This document shows positions 47,906 through 61,497 of a DNA stretch of 64,000 nucleotides, piece by piece; position 1 is the stretch's first letter; every line of letters begins with the position of its first letter. This stretch comes from Tetrastigma voinierianum. Taxonomy: Eukaryota; Streptophyta; Magnoliopsida; Vitales; Vitaceae. The stretch covers positions 62,001-126,000 of the forward strand of contig JAEQBH010006377.1 of the NCBI GenBank assembly GCA_016808115.1, given 5' to 3'. A program made the translations under genes and the position numbers. The notes under the pieces were generated by a model. That model searched no databases and had not been told where the DNA came from. It saw nothing but the letters and a program-made list of their open reading frames with translations.

Positions 47906-48560
47906 ACAGATTTTTTCAATGGGTAAGTTGTTGCAAGTTTCGGTGGAGTTGAGTCTAAACCATGCCTGTGAATGAATATGTATCGAATGGAATGTGCTCC
48001 CTTCACATTCTTTGTGCCATCCAAATTTTATTTTATTATTATTAAATCATGTTTATGCTTTATGTTTATTTTTATTGTTATTTAATTTATTATATGGCTT
48101 ACTCTTTTTTTTTTTTACAACTAAACATTTTAGTTATAATGTGTAAGTATCATTGGAGATTTCGAGCAGGACCACATCCTCATGCTGGATGTCGCGCTTT
48201 TTAAGCTTTGAGCGATTTGGGGTGAAATTTAGACGTGTGGCCAAAATGAATCATGTTAGGTAATATAAAACATACAAATAGGAAAGTGTCAAACAAAAAC
48301 AACAAGAAAATGGGGAGTAACCAACAAATGGTATATGATATGCAAAAAAACGTTAACAGGAAAATCCAATCATATAGATGACTCCAATGACCTTTCATAC
48401 AACTGATCAGGGAAAATCTGGGAAATCTCCCACGGACCGTAGACCTCATAAACAAGCAGTGACAGTGAGCGGTCGGTTATATGAGAGCAAAATTGAAATT
48501 GAAATTGAGAGTGGAAATTGAAACTGTAACTGAATGAGAAGCCAATCTCATTTCCATGAA
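47906..48560. other. Intergenic, no gene seen
   Basis: AT-rich spacer between the SAG101 fragment and the PIGN 3' end. It has a T-run at about 48,107-48,117 and no supported ORF. Confidence 0.5.
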
Positions 48561-48646
48561 GCGATGTAAGAGATTAAAAAATGCTCATCTTTCAGAAGGG
48601 GAAATTGGGAATATGATTTTGATGCTGAAATCCCAATTTGAAAGGC

Positions 48647-51600
48647 CTACAATGCTTTCCTAGAGGATGGCAGAAAAGATCTGGTCTGAATGTCTCTTGT
48701 GTATATGTTTGTAATAGCAAAAAGCAATAGCACAAACACAACTTGTGCGCTGACGATTCCAAAATGGCTGATACTGTTACCAATTTCCATCCAGCTTCCT
48801 GTGTTCCGAACCTGTTATCCATCATAATGTTATCAGTAAGCTTTCATAAACAAGTTGATAAGATGTGTGTTCATATTTCCACTCTGGTTAACCCCAAACA
48901 GAAACCACCAGAATAGGACTCGAAGACTCAAAGCATGATCATCCACAAGGCTGAAGACTCAAAGACTCGAAGACTCAAACATAACAGAATACTATGATGT
49001 AAGGTAAAGTGAATAGATGTAAAAAAAAACAAGAATCAGGACCCATGAGACCAAGATTTCATTCAAATGAAGGAAGAACTAAGAATGCCAAGAAATAAAT
49101 CGTAAACCATGGAGAATACAGTGAGCTTACAAGGAAGAAGAAGTGGATGGTCATCACATCCGAAAATAGTATAACGAGGAAATAGCATCCGAACCGAGGA
49201 ATTTGTATTGGTTGGTTACAAACACATCTGCATTCAAATTTACCACAGGTGAAATATGAAAACGGCTATTTGAAAGTTGTTCAAAATAAAAACATAAGCA
49301 AATATAGCAGCTCATAGCATGGCCATAAAATATACCCATGTTAATGCATAATAAAAAACAATGAAAAATAATGAAATATATATATAGAAAGAATTGGATA
49401 TAATGGAGTGCTCATAATAATATGTGGGTTCTATAAGTTAACTTCAAAAATGTGAAGTCTATGCCCAAATCAAAATGTCAAAACAGATAGTAGGTCTCAA
49501 CAGAGAATAATCTTCAAGACATGTAGGCAGCCAATGACTATAAGATATAACAAACATAGTAACTTCACTTACATGACAAGCAGGAATGGTATAAGCAACT
49601 TGAAGATAAGTAGGGCTGCCATCAGAAATGGCTGCAATCAGAAGTAATAACGCCCAATCAGCACTAAATGTCAAACATGGACAAAAAAAAAATCTTCAGA
49701 TGTTCAACCTTTACTTACACTGAAGATTGTGATGAACCGATAAACAGAAGAAATCTCAAAACTTGCAATACTTGCAAAGTTACCCGTTCCAAAAAACGCA
49801 ACATTGAATAAGACCAGCTACAGAGCAAAAGAAGTTCATTAGAGCCGTCTAAAATGTCATGAATATGTGAACTTTCAATGCAGTTTTAGAATAAGTTATT
49901 CAACTTATTTACATGACTAGACCTTTAAAACTATCATCATAAATGCAATTAATGATTGAATACAATGATGAACTTATATTCAGATGGTAAATTCAATGTC
50001 GGTCCTAAGCCTAAAAGGTGCAGTTAAAGTCTATGTGGGCCCAAAGTGCATAGAGCCTTGATTAGACATATGCCTTGTTGAAGAGGCACACCTTGTCTAC
50101 TTTATTTTTCTTTATTAAACATTTTTATTCTTGCAATTCACTTATATATTGAAATATATATACTTTTATTACCTTTTTTACTTACCACTTCTTCTAAATG
50201 TCAGGAATCTTAAATTATTTTCTTGATTGGATTATATTTTGAATCATATATTAATTGCTACGCATCCTGAGTTGGATTTCACTTTACTCACACGCACGCC
50301 TTGTGTTATACCTCGTCCTAAACTATAGGAGACTTTTGAGCCTTAGGCGCCTTGCATCTTTTAAAACTATGATCACTCTTCATCATTTCAGTAGGTATCT
50401 GATGTAAGAGAGCTCTAAAAGAGAAATTCAGAAAACAAATATGTCCAAATAAGAAAATGAATTCTTCTGCTAAAAGAAAAAAATTTCTGATAAGTTCTGC
50501 TAAAAAAAAATTGGAATTGAGAACATAACACATATTTTAAGTAATGGTACAGTATATATAACTGAGGTCTTAGAGCTAAAATCCAGAAATAGACCCTATT
50601 ACTTGCTGGTGTTTTGTAACTGATCAGAGTAAAAAGAAGGATGTGACTTACAAAGATCAATGGGATTCTCACATCAAACAACTGCAAGCTTCTGTCATCA
50701 TTGTCAAGGATGACTTTACCCTCCATACTTCTCATGGAAGCTGAGGACATTTTCACCTTACTCAAATAGAGAAGTGTATTTTCAAATAGTATCCATGCAA
50801 TAAGTACTAAGGCAAGTGCACCATAGAAGACAGCTTCATAGCTGCATGAATTTTACAAAAAAAAAAAAGTCATATATTTGTATCTGAATATTCTTCATGT
50901 CCACAATTGTTAGACCAGTAATATCATCACGTGATCTAGAAATTAGAGATACCCAATTGATAGAAGTAGGAATGCGGGTGCAAAACCAAGAAATATAGAA
51001 GTCAGTCGGGACAGGAGGCCACTTTCTGAAAACAAAGGCAGAACCATCGAGATGCCTAAGACAAACAAATTAACAGGATATCTGAGAAAGACATTTATCC
51101 TTATTAAAATCATAGATAATATAAATAAATAAATAACATGCAGCTACTGTTTCAAGTTGATGGAACTCAACATTGAATCATGCAAAGTTAAAAAAGGGAA
51201 ATTAAACATATAGAAACAATGAGCATCTCTATCGAAAAAAATAAATAATTGAGGTTTTTCAAAGAATAAAAATAAAAATGCCTATAAATAACAAGGAAAC
51301 AGACTAATGATTCAGGTACTTGAATTACATGTTAGTGATTATATTCAACTCGGGAAATACGCAGTGTTTGTGCAGCTGTAGTGCAATATACAATGTACAA
51401 AATGTAGCCAGACAATATATTGTAAGCTTGATGTAGTGTAGTTCTTAATTCATTATTTTAGCCTAGTTAAATTTCTATTCCAACATGAAGTGCCTTTTTT
51501 TTTTACAGAAAAGGTCTCGTAGCAAGCTTAGTCACATCAATGCCTTCAATCACATAAAGCAATATTCTATCAGTAGGTACATGGTTAACATGAGAAGAGA

Positions 51601-54600
51601 TAGCATCCTCATCAGTACCCGAGGTGGTCCAGTACAAAAAAATAAAATAATTAGTACCATATAAAATGAAATTAACATTTTGAGTAATTTAGTTAATTAT
51701 TGAAAAAGAAAACAGGAGAAAAATAAAATAAACCATTTGAGAATTAAACCATTTGAGAATCTAAACTGTATTGGAAAGCCCTAAATAACATTGATAAAAC
51801 AAAGCAAAAAAGGGGGATACACCAAAGTATACCAGCAATAGACCAGTTAATCAACTGGTGCACTGGAAGCAGTTCTTGCTTTTGAGTTCTGTGAGATGTT
51901 GATAACAACACCATCAATGATGCCAGCCCAACCAAAAGTTCCTAATTGTAGAAAAATACTAATTTTAGATCTTTTTAGTAGCACAAAATTTTAAGATTTT
52001 AATCTGTAGTGTAAAAGATATATTCTAAACCTGTATGTAGAAGAGCATGGGGAACCGGTGTTTCTGTCTGTCATGATTAAGGATGTATAGCCAATATTTA
52101 TTCCTTTCAGTATGCATATCCAGCATCTTTGCAGCTATTCCTATCATGACAACCATAACTCCACTAGCAATCCTGCACAGAAATAATTGTTGAGTCACAA
52201 GCCATGATCAACTCACACATCAACAATTGATGCTGTATTTTTCTGCTCTTTTTAATGATATAACATTGCGTTATGCATAAATAAACTATAGTTTCAAAAA
52301 TTATTTATGCATCATTTAGTTATTTGATGATATTTACTCTTCTTATAGGTTTTAAGTAATTAAACTTGGAACAGCCAGACATTTTTCAATTACTCCTTGG
52401 CTCCCAATGTGACAGTGAACAATTTGGAACATCACTAACAGTTATGGAAATCATGCTAACCATCAAGTCCTATGAAAAGCTTTGACATTTCAAGGAATTA
52501 AAATAAGGAATACAGAGGAACAAACTTGAGTGAATTGACTTACACTAGTTGATTATTATCAGGAATTTCTGCAGGCATCAAAGTGAAAACAGACAAAAAC
52601 CAACATGTGACCCACACAAAAATTGGTATCCCAGATCTCCACGGAATTGATTTAAAAAGAAAAACAGAAGCAACGACTCCCGCCACTAGAAAGTACCAAG
52701 TGTAGAGCTTCCTCTCGGTGAAGCTGTTCACCTGCACAATGTGCCAATTGAGACAGATTAGGATGCTCAGAAGCCACTTCAGCATGGATAATCATAGGAC
52801 AATTGAAGATAAGTTTGAATCCCACATACCAGGAATTCAAGAATGAATACTGAAACAGCACAAGTAACCCAAGGAGTTTAATGAGTATAATCCTTATCTA
52901 CTCTGACCCGTAGTGTCTCCATAATCCTTTCAAAAACTGATACTGACTAAATATTTGTGTCCAGAGAGATATTGTCATAGCAGTGTATGCATGGTAAAGG
53001 GGAAGAGAGTGCTCCAGGAACAGCAGAAAACAAAGCACCCCAATCAACAGACATCCACAAAAGATATACTGTGTGGATAAGAAAAGAAATATACATATAA
53101 ATATACCTAGCACCTCTATCAAACTTTTGTGAGAAGCCAAATCAATCCCAAAATGTTTAAACAACTTTATGCATTAGTCCTAAAATTACTGAGGAATGCT
53201 AAAAAAAATGGTGAACTATTTCTCCCCTCTTCAACCAAAAAATGTGCTAATAAGGACTTTAGAATTCCAAATGAAATTTAGTATAAGGAAAAAACCCATA
53301 TTAATAAATGTAGACAACTGTTGAAAAAAAAGGAATTCACTAGGAATATGCCTAAGGAACCCAAAGGCCAAACTCTTATATCTCAAAAAGTAGGCAAAAG
53401 ATAAACATGGAAGAGTGAGGATATGAGACATGCAAGCTTCCCAATTCTTGATTAGAAATGTTGAAAGAATCTCTAGTTCTCACCCCTTGTAGTTATTCTG
53501 AACGAGTACCTTTCCAGTGTTATTTCTTAGATGAACTGCTCGCTCTTTTCTAAACATAGTTTCCGGCAATGAGGTATAATTTTGTAGCATGAGGCTCGAT
53601 CTCCATCCATCAATGTAACCAAGGGTAACAACAGTCATCAGCATCAACCAATCGTAAGTTTGGAAATAATGAAGCCCCTCCAGCGCTAAACCTCTGAGAT
53701 TTTGAGATCGTTTCATTGCAGTATCATAGTCTTTAACGGATATCAGATCCTTCAATTTGATCCAAATAGAGAGAATAATGGTAAGGAGCTTGAAAGGCTT
53801 GAAATTTGCAATTTGACACATTTCACAGGCTCGTCAGAAAATTAACAGAAAATAGAAATTATTCCCCCCATATCTCCTTAAGGTTTAAAATAATAATAAA
53901 TGATGAGTTTTTCTTAGACAGATGTAACAAACAAATAAAAGCATTGTTGTGTAATGGGCATAATGATAACAGGATCAAAGTAATAAAGGATAGACAAAAT
54001 AAAAGCATGAGAAAACAATATGTACCCATTGAAATTTTGAAAACAAAAAAAAAAACAAGAACAACTATGTTACATTTCAGAGGGCAAGGAGAGTAATTCA
54101 GCAGATTTAGAGATGAAAGAAAGTCAATAATCTTCTACAGTTAGCAACCAGGAAGAGGAAGAATGCTTAGCTCCCACAAAACTAAGAAATAGTTTGATAT
54201 AGAAAGAGGATACTTGACTTGCGAAGGAACTGGTTGAGAACTTGCTTTGTATTAGCAAGCACAGCTTCAACTTCATCTGCCTGGATATTAACGTAAAAAC
54301 AAAATGGATGTCATATTTTCTCTCATTCATCCTAAATCTTGAACAACTCAATTCATAAAGTGGAAAATAAAACCAAATGCATTCCAATATCCATGACAAA
54401 ATATGCAATCCTTCAGTAAAACTAAAAAGTGTTATACTAATCAAGGGTTGAACTCACCTCAGTCATGTTAATGTAGTCAAGGGGTAAATTGCCAACAGAG
54501 TTGACAGGACATGGAGAACCAAGAAGTGTTGACTGCCAAAAGTCAATAAGCACATCGGAACAATAAAATAAGAAAAGGTGCTTAAATAATTAAGCTTCAG

Positions 54601-57600
54601 TGAAGAAATCTGAGAAAAGACAAACTATACAACCATCAGGGGTGCAATATCAGCTTGATTAACATCCACCCTTTCTAAGTCATTCAGACCCCATTCTATA
54701 GGTGTTGGTGCGTCATGCATATGTTCATCCACAAAACGAAAACCGCAATCAGAATGGTTGCTGCCAGAAATTGGTCTGGGATGTTTAACGCCTGCTCCCC
54801 AAACAACAAGGGGAGTATCAGTGTTTGAAGGATGCCCATCTCCATGACTTCCTATCAGCAAAAGCATAATCATTTGAGTCTCTGAGTTGCAAAAATCTAC
54901 TGGATAAATGAACCATTGAGAAGAAAGAGGAATTTAAGAGTATCAAATAAACTCAAGAAAAACCAAATTAAGCAGGATCTTAAGTGAATAGAAAGCAAAT
55001 ATTCAGATGTCATGTCTGAACAGATCATGTTAGTAGCATTCAGTCCAAGGTACCAATGCTCCAAAGTTCAAACATTACTCTAGACATCAAGGAACTGGCA
55101 AGGTTGGTCCCCTTAGGGCTACTAGAGGATTTACTTGGCCGTTAACTTTGGGACCCCATGGAATTAATCAAGGTGCACACAAGCTGGCTTGGACACCCAC
55201 GATTATCAGGAAAAAAAAGGAACTAGCAAGGTTGGTCGTCAAAATGGTTAACCTGGTGGATTAACTATTCCAATGGGATAATGTCATATTAAATGCATAT
55301 TCTGTATGCCCAGATTCAGCCATCCAACAAGAAGTTTCTTATTCTTTTTTTTTTAAAGTAACATACAATCACTTTTTGCTCATAGGTAGTATACATTCCA
55401 ATGGGATAATGATTCCTTTTATTCACTTCTTTATGTTCCTCTTCTCTGGAGCAGTAATCATGGTGGTGGATGTTTGGATTATATGAAACTTTTGAGGTTT
55501 TTTTTTTTTTTTGATAGATAAGCAAAGCAGGCAAAAAGCTACAAAGCATACAGGACGTATACAAGCAGCCAAAAAACAAAGGGGCAAGCCAAAAAAAAAC
55601 CTCACCAACCCCTCAAATAGGGGCAAGCCATTCCAAGAAACCTATAAGTGAAGTGATCTCTTCACCTATGTACACACTATTCCAACTCCACAAATTAGAT
55701 ACAAAAGAATGTTTTAGTCTCTGTACAGCTAAAGTCCCATTCCTAAAAGCAATGTGGTTTCTTTCCTTCCAAACAGTCCAGAAGATGTAGAGGGAAACTG
55801 AAATCCAGGTCTTTCTCCTTTTTTTCCCCACAAAGGAGCCCTTCCAATTGAGTAACATGTCCTTGACATCATAGGAAGACCCAAGTAACAAGGGAGAATG
55901 ATCTCCCACAGAGGACAGACAACCAAGCAATGGAGTAGGATGTGATGAATTGTTTCCTCTGCACAACCACACAAGAAGCATCAATTGAGAAGATGCCAAC
56001 CCCTTCTTTGGAGCTTATCCAGGGTTAAGACCTTACTCCAACCGCTTCCCATGCGAAAAAAGGCTACTTTAGAAGGAATGAGAGGGCACGAATGTTCTTG
56101 GGGAATATTGAGGTGAATCCAGCACCAACAAGTTATAGGCATTGCATCGTGAAGGATGCATCACTTCTACCCTCCCGAATAACTGCGCACTATGAAATTT
56201 TGAGGAGTTCAATAGAGATTCAATGCCATTCCAACTAAGTTAACTAGTTAAGGCGATCACACTATAGACATGTGGAGGACTAAGGTCCTTAAGCTAAGTT
56301 AAAATAAAGAATCAAACTGGTTTTTAGCTTGCTTCACTACCATCTATTGAATGATATCTGATCAAAAAGGCAAAAATTGTACGATAATATTAAAGCATCA
56401 TCAAATGTTGTAGAGTGCTTGTGACCATCATTCATGCATTCGAGAATATTCAAGCTTTGAGAAGGTTACCCAAGACAAAAACCTATATGAGATCAATGTA
56501 ACAAAACAAATTCAAGTTTCACTAGTATAAGGACTTTAAAAGCTTCCTACCTTTGTCACTCATTCCACTTGATCAGCAGTAAAAATAAATGATGTTTGAT
56601 TGTCCTTGAAAAGTCTTCATTAGAGATTATAAACATTTTCTGCGATACGATCAACAACCTTAACATTATTAAGGTAGATGGATGAATAGGGCCGGTGTGC
56701 ATGACCATTCGAATCACAACCAAGTAGGTGCAGGAATATAACAAGGTTATCCTGCAGAAGTAACTGCTTCAATTCTGGGTCTTTATTGGGCTATTCAAGA
56801 AGACTCTGAGAAATTGATCAAAGGACCACTCATCCAAGGATGCATCTGCATTAACACAGTTAAATCAGCAAACCATTGACTCATGTAGAACTATAGAGAG
56901 TTAATATATAAAACCAAAAACTTGGTGCCCACAATATTGATAGAAAATTTTTTATTACTTCCAGGAATGGCCAAATTTCCTGTAAAAATTTCAGCACCGC
57001 ACACACAGCTAATGGGGGGGAAAAGTCTGTAAAATTCTATAATTCCTAGTTTCCAACTTCAGACAGATATACAGAATATCAACAAGCACAGATGAGATGT
57101 TGAAAACTAATCAAATATGCCTTGGTTTTCAGGATAAAGAAGTATGATATTGACATGTGTGAGATTAAAACTTAGAAGTTCCCAAGATGTAACATTTTTT
57201 ATTCTTTAAGAAAGATAGAAAAGAAATATAAGCTGTTTATCAGGGAAGAGGATATGACAAATGAGGGTTAGAATCTTCAAAGCCTCTCAATAAAAAAATA
57301 AGACTTCTCAATTTATAAAACTGGCAACCATCAGAACAGGAACATGATATTTCATTATTTGCATGAATAGATAACAACAGTCACACGAACCATAGAGCTC
57401 TAATTATAAACTTAAGGTTTTGTTAATGCAAAAAGAGATCCACAAACTGAGAAACTTTGCCACAGAGAGAGAGAGCGAGAAAGAAACAGAAACAGAGAGA
57501 GAGAGAGAGAGATTTTCATGACAAAAAAAATCAAGCTATAACATCTTTGTTGTAACTATACAATCAATTAGTAGAAAATATCAAGGTCTGGTAGAATTGA

Positions 57601-60600
57601 AACTTATACCATTAACATATTACTTATAGTCTATAGGTTGTTGAGCATAGCAGGCAGTAATAAGTCATTTTTTATCACTTTTTTAGTGCACATTGACACA
57701 AATAAATGCATGTGCAGAAAAAGTTAAGTGCCAAATGTGGTTTAGTCTGAAAATATTAAACTAAACAAACAATACAATGTTTCTCTTTTATATAGTTCAA
57801 AATTAAACTCCATTCAACTCCTAAGTTAGCCCAATTTGCTTAGAACTCATTAACTCATACAGACACTGATAAAACATGAAAAGTATAAAATGGACAATTC
57901 ACTGAGCACTGTGGAACTCAAACTGACGAACTAAGACCATGATTTAATTTATAAATAATTAATTACCAAACTCAAACTCCAGTAAGTTAGATTGAAAGCG
58001 AGCTGCTGCCAAGTCAATTTAAAAATTGACTGGGATGAATTACTTTGATCATGTTTAAGATAACTTATTGGATTTGAAAACAATGTCTCTTTTTTAATAG
58101 AATTAGGTTTTGTGACAACAGTTTCTGTTATCAAGATAAGAAATTAGAAATATAAGTCATCACAGCCTTTTCCAGGGAACCTCTAGCATGTCAGCGGGTT
58201 TCCCCAGTTTTATCATGCTTAGCCACCAGCATGTGATAGTGACCATCAGGCATATCACCCTCAAAAGTTATTTGACAAAGTATTTTCAATTAAAATTATA
58301 TTATAGAGATGCCAATGCAGGCATCAATCAGAATGATAAGACACTATTAAGTAGTTCCTAAACAAGGAGTTCATACATTAACCAAAATCTAATGAAGTGA
58401 CTGATGTTAGACAAAGCATAACAAGTAGAAAAAATAGGAATCCATATAGTCTGCATCCATGTGACTCCTAGTTGATGAAAAACAAAAGGGTACAAAAAAA
58501 GCTAAAGCAAAATGAGAATTTTATGAGAAAAGCAAGGAGCTTTCAGAAGATACTGTTAAATCATAACAGTTTCTATCAAAATTCTTTGGAAGAACGGGAA
58601 CTAGGGCCTCTACTACATCGAATTCAAAAATTCATAATGGGGAATAAGCTTCTATAACCAAATTAGCATTGATAAAAACAATTTAACACCAGACCAGTAG
58701 CAAAGTCTTCAAACTCATCAGGATATGAATTCCAGGTGCTGTGTGGCAAGGCACTGCAAAATATTGGAACAATATCCGGACTACCGAAAGCAAATGTATG
58801 CTGGCTTCGGTTAAACACAGAATCAAATTCAACTGGATTAGCTTTCCATCCTGCAACAGAAAGTATCCTTGGTAAACAGACCCAGCAGCATAAAATCATG
58901 CATTCAACAAAGTATAAGAATTACTTCCAGGAAGAATAGCACTGAAAGACTGAACCAGAGAGTTTTTCTTAAGTTGGTAAAGACAGAAAAAAAACACCTT
59001 TCGTCACTGCACTAGGATCCTCATAGAAACCAGCTATTATAGCAACATGTCCAGGCCTTGACTCTGTTGGAGGACGAGCATGAGACACACCCCACCGACC
59101 TTGCTCCTTCATTATGCTCCTCAGAAAAGGTGCTCTGTAATTTCCATCAGAGTCTGGCTCAAAAAACTTGTCAGCTCGTAACCCATCCGCTGCATTTACA
59201 ATCCCATTTCAAAATTCTAAGCAACCCATTGTTCAAATCAATCAATCAACAATAATATAGGGAAAAAAAGCAGTTCAATTTCTAACAAAAAGCCTATCAC
59301 ATTTAAGCCAACTAAAAAATGCAAAAGTGGTTGCAGTCTAAAACACAGATCCAGGGGTTCAGAGTAATAAATCCAAATGATACAAAGCAACAAATATAAA
59401 TACCGAACAAGAAAACCACCAATATTTTATAGAAAGCTTCAAGCTACCAAAAACCACTAACAACGGAAAAAGAAAGGGGGTCTTGGCCTGCAAAGATTTT
59501 CCAATCTCAACAAGGCGCTACTTTGCAAATGGCGTTGGCGATTCGCCAATGAAAGGAACTCTCTTTGGAGAAAGGTCATTAGCAGCAAGTTTGGTGAGGG
59601 CACAGGGGGTTGGTGTTCTAGCGATATCAGGGGAGGCTTTGGTGTAGGGTTGTGGAAGGAAATCAGAAAAGAATGGCCTCTACTACTCCAAAATGGATCT
59701 ATTTCTCTAGGTGACGAGAGTTGGTTTAGCTTTGGGAAGGATGTTTCAGTGCGAGGCGTTGTGTGCTTGCTTTCCCTCTTTCATTCATCCCCAGCGGCCC
59801 AAAGATGCTACGGCGGCGGAGTTGTGGGACCGCAACGAGGGGGAAGGGGGTTGGAACCCTATCTTTCTTGGATCTTTTAATGACTGGGAAATGGAGGAGG
59901 TGGAAAAGGTTTTGCAAGTCTTGCATAAACAGAGAATCAGACCCTTCATAAAGGACAAAATCCTTATCAAAGGTTCCAGGAACGATGCCTTTTCTATGAA
60001 GATTATGTACAGGGTGTTAGATTGTTCACCTCAAGTGGCCTTTCCGTCCCGCTCAATTTGGAATTCAATCATTCCGCCCAGAATTGGCTTCTTTGCTTGG
60101 GAGGCCTCCTAGGGCAAAGTGCTCACGCTTTACCAACTTAAACGTCGTGGGAGAGCTCTTGCCAATCGATGTTTCCTTTGCGAAGAGTACGAGGAGAATA
60201 TAAACCATTTGCTAGTTCATTGTAAAAAGGCCAGGATGCTCTGGGACCTTTTTTTTTTTTGTCTATAGTGCGAGCAAGAGTTGGGTTTAGTTTGGTTATT
60301 CAAGCTCTTCTCTAGCGGTGCTCTGGTGGCTAAAATGCCAAAAACATTTGGATTGTAGCCCGGTTGTGTTTATTACGGGTTTGTGTGTGAGATAGGAATA
60401 AGGTGGTGTTTGAAAATAAGGCTACCTCGGATAAAAGGACAAAAGATATCTTTTTGAGCAATTTATGGTCATGGGCAAATATACACAGTGATGATAACAT
60501 GAATTCATTGGTGGATTTTTTGGCCTGGTTGGGGTGTAGGTAGTTTGTTTTGTTTCAGTTATTTTGTCTGGGGTGGTAGTCCTTTGTGTAGTGGTTTTTC

Positions 60601-61101
60601 CCTCAGCTTCTTTTGTTCACCTTTTGGTTCCCTTTTGTATACTTTCAGTTTACTTCTTGGAACCTTTTGGTTCTTCATTTTCAATAAATTTGCTTTATCA
60701 ATCCCTTAATCCCAGGTAAAGGTCATGCTAAATCACCTCATTACATTAGTCAAAACAAACAACCAGCAACCTGATAATGACCCATTTCACATTAAATGGT
60801 AATAACATTGTAAAATTAAGCTGGATCAAAAGAAACAAAGAGCTGGTGTTCTAGAAACCGTACCGACCATAAGCACAAGACGCTTGGCGGGAGCCTTGAA
60901 GCGAGGAGTGACGGGGTCCATGCCATGGACAATTGGGGTCTTGAAGTAGATATCGAAGATACTGAGCATGTAAATGGCGTGTAAAACCACCCCAAGAACC
61001 ACAAGCCATCTCTCTCTCCTCTTCAACCACCTTCTCTTTCCGCTCGTAGCTTCTTTGATTCGCTCAATATCTCCGACCCCCAAGATCCCATCTCCACCCA
61101 T
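48647..61101 (-). CDS. PIGN: GPI ethanolamine phosphate transferase 1 (PIG-N)
   Basis: ER membrane enzyme that adds ethanolamine phosphate to the first mannose of GPI anchors. Eighteen exons: 61101-60864, 59189-58998, 58850-58695, 56845-56551, 54851-54634, 54532-54458, 54280-54214, 53829-53510, 53068-52830, 52731-52544, 52172-52031, 51941-51833, 51055-50953, 50841-50652, 49817-49719, 49631-49573, 49227-49131, 48811-48647; 2,952 bp, about 984 codons, the usual family length. Exon 1 has an N-terminal membrane segment. ADGLRADKFFE, SRPGHVAIIAGFYEDPSA and GSHGDGHPSNTDTPLVVWGA form the metal-dependent phosphotransferase domain. Exons 7-18 encode the multi-membrane PigN region, ending FLPSSRKAL*. 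Exons 4 and 9 have lengths out of phase and contain stops; all others fit exactly. Confidence 0.92.
48917..48983. repeat. Short imperfect tandem repeat (GAAGACTCAAA)
   Basis: GAAGACTCAAA/GACTC words repeat about five times in intron 17 of PIGN. Low complexity only. Confidence 0.6.
55498..56190 (-). mobile_element. 5'-truncated LINE (L1-type) in PIGN intron 4
   Basis: The minus strand encodes the end of a LINE ORF2: CRGNNSSHPTPLLGCLS, WKGSFVGKKRRKTWISV and FWTVWKERNHIAFRNGTLA (the zf-RVT region), then GFLEWL. It is followed by a 3' tail ending in a poly(A) run (T-run at 55,498-55,512 on the plus strand). It is flanked by near-identical target duplications: TATGAAACTTTTGAGG at 55,482-55,497 and TATGAAATTTTGAGG at 56,191-56,205. 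It is in the sense orientation of PIGN but inside an intron. Confidence 0.85.
56860..58690. other. PIGN intron 3, no other gene seen
   Basis: About 1.85 kb intron between exons 3 and 4. It is AT-rich with a GA-rich microsatellite at 57,462-57,513. No transposon termini were recognised. Confidence 0.5.
57462..57513. repeat. (GA)n microsatellite
   Basis: Interrupted GA repeat in PIGN intron 3, two blocks separated by AAAGAAACAGAAAC. Confidence 0.9.
59466..60705 (+). mobile_element. LINE 3' fragment (zf-RVT region) in PIGN intron 1
   Basis: The plus strand, antisense to PIGN, reads FSNLNKALLCKWRWRFANER, GTGGWCSSDIRGG and GLWKEIRKEWPLL. Then follow a DLWDRN-like WDRNEGEGGWNPIFL, FNDWEMEEVEKVL, PRIGFFAWEAS, RRGRALANRCFLCEEY and NHLLVHC, the zinc-binding zf-RVT end of a plant L1 ORF2. 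The N-terminal endonuclease and RT core are absent. It ends with CAATAAATTTGCTTTATC near 60,700. Frame changes occur near 59,740 and a stop (EAS*) near 60,110. No target duplication was found. Confidence 0.85.
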
Positions 61102-61497
61102 TCTGTGTCTTTGCTCTCCGTATGCTCTCCTCCCCCCCGTATACGCTGATATTAGAGAGATTGAAAAAAAAAACTGAAATTAACGGAAAACCACCTCGAA
61201 TTTCAGAAGCCAGACACCAGCCAACGGATCACTGTAGTCCCAACTCACAGATGAAAGCATAAAAAAGAGGATCTTTGTTCCGATTTCTGAGTAAAGTAGC
61301 CTAATTAGTGATTTCAAAAGAGAGTCTTTTGTTGTTTTAGGGGTCACCAGCTAAGCCAAATATGTTAACCAGCGTCATGTAATGACAGGCCCATTACCAG
61401 CAAAGCATGATGGACTGCCTCTATTTTTCCACTTACCGGCCTTTTCAATTACATCATGGGTGCCCAATAAGGCTTACCTCGATTGGTTAAAGAGTTA
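61102..61497. promoter_or_regulatory. Upstream region of PIGN
   Basis: About 400 bp between the PIGN start codon and the transposon at 61,498; it must hold the promoter and 5' leader. A CT-rich stretch just upstream of the ATG and GGGGGGAGGAGAGC on the minus strand (61,122-61,138) are visible. I could not name a TATA box with confidence. Confidence 0.35.

Noticed and set aside
59711..60112. Separate gene with a 133-codon frame
   Set aside because: It is the zf-RVT end of a LINE inside PIGN intron 1.
48647..61101. PIG-O or PIG-G instead of PIG-N
   Set aside because: SRPGHVAIIAGFYEDPSA and KGWKANPVEFDSVFNRS are PIG-N text, and the length (about 984 codons) fits PIG-N.
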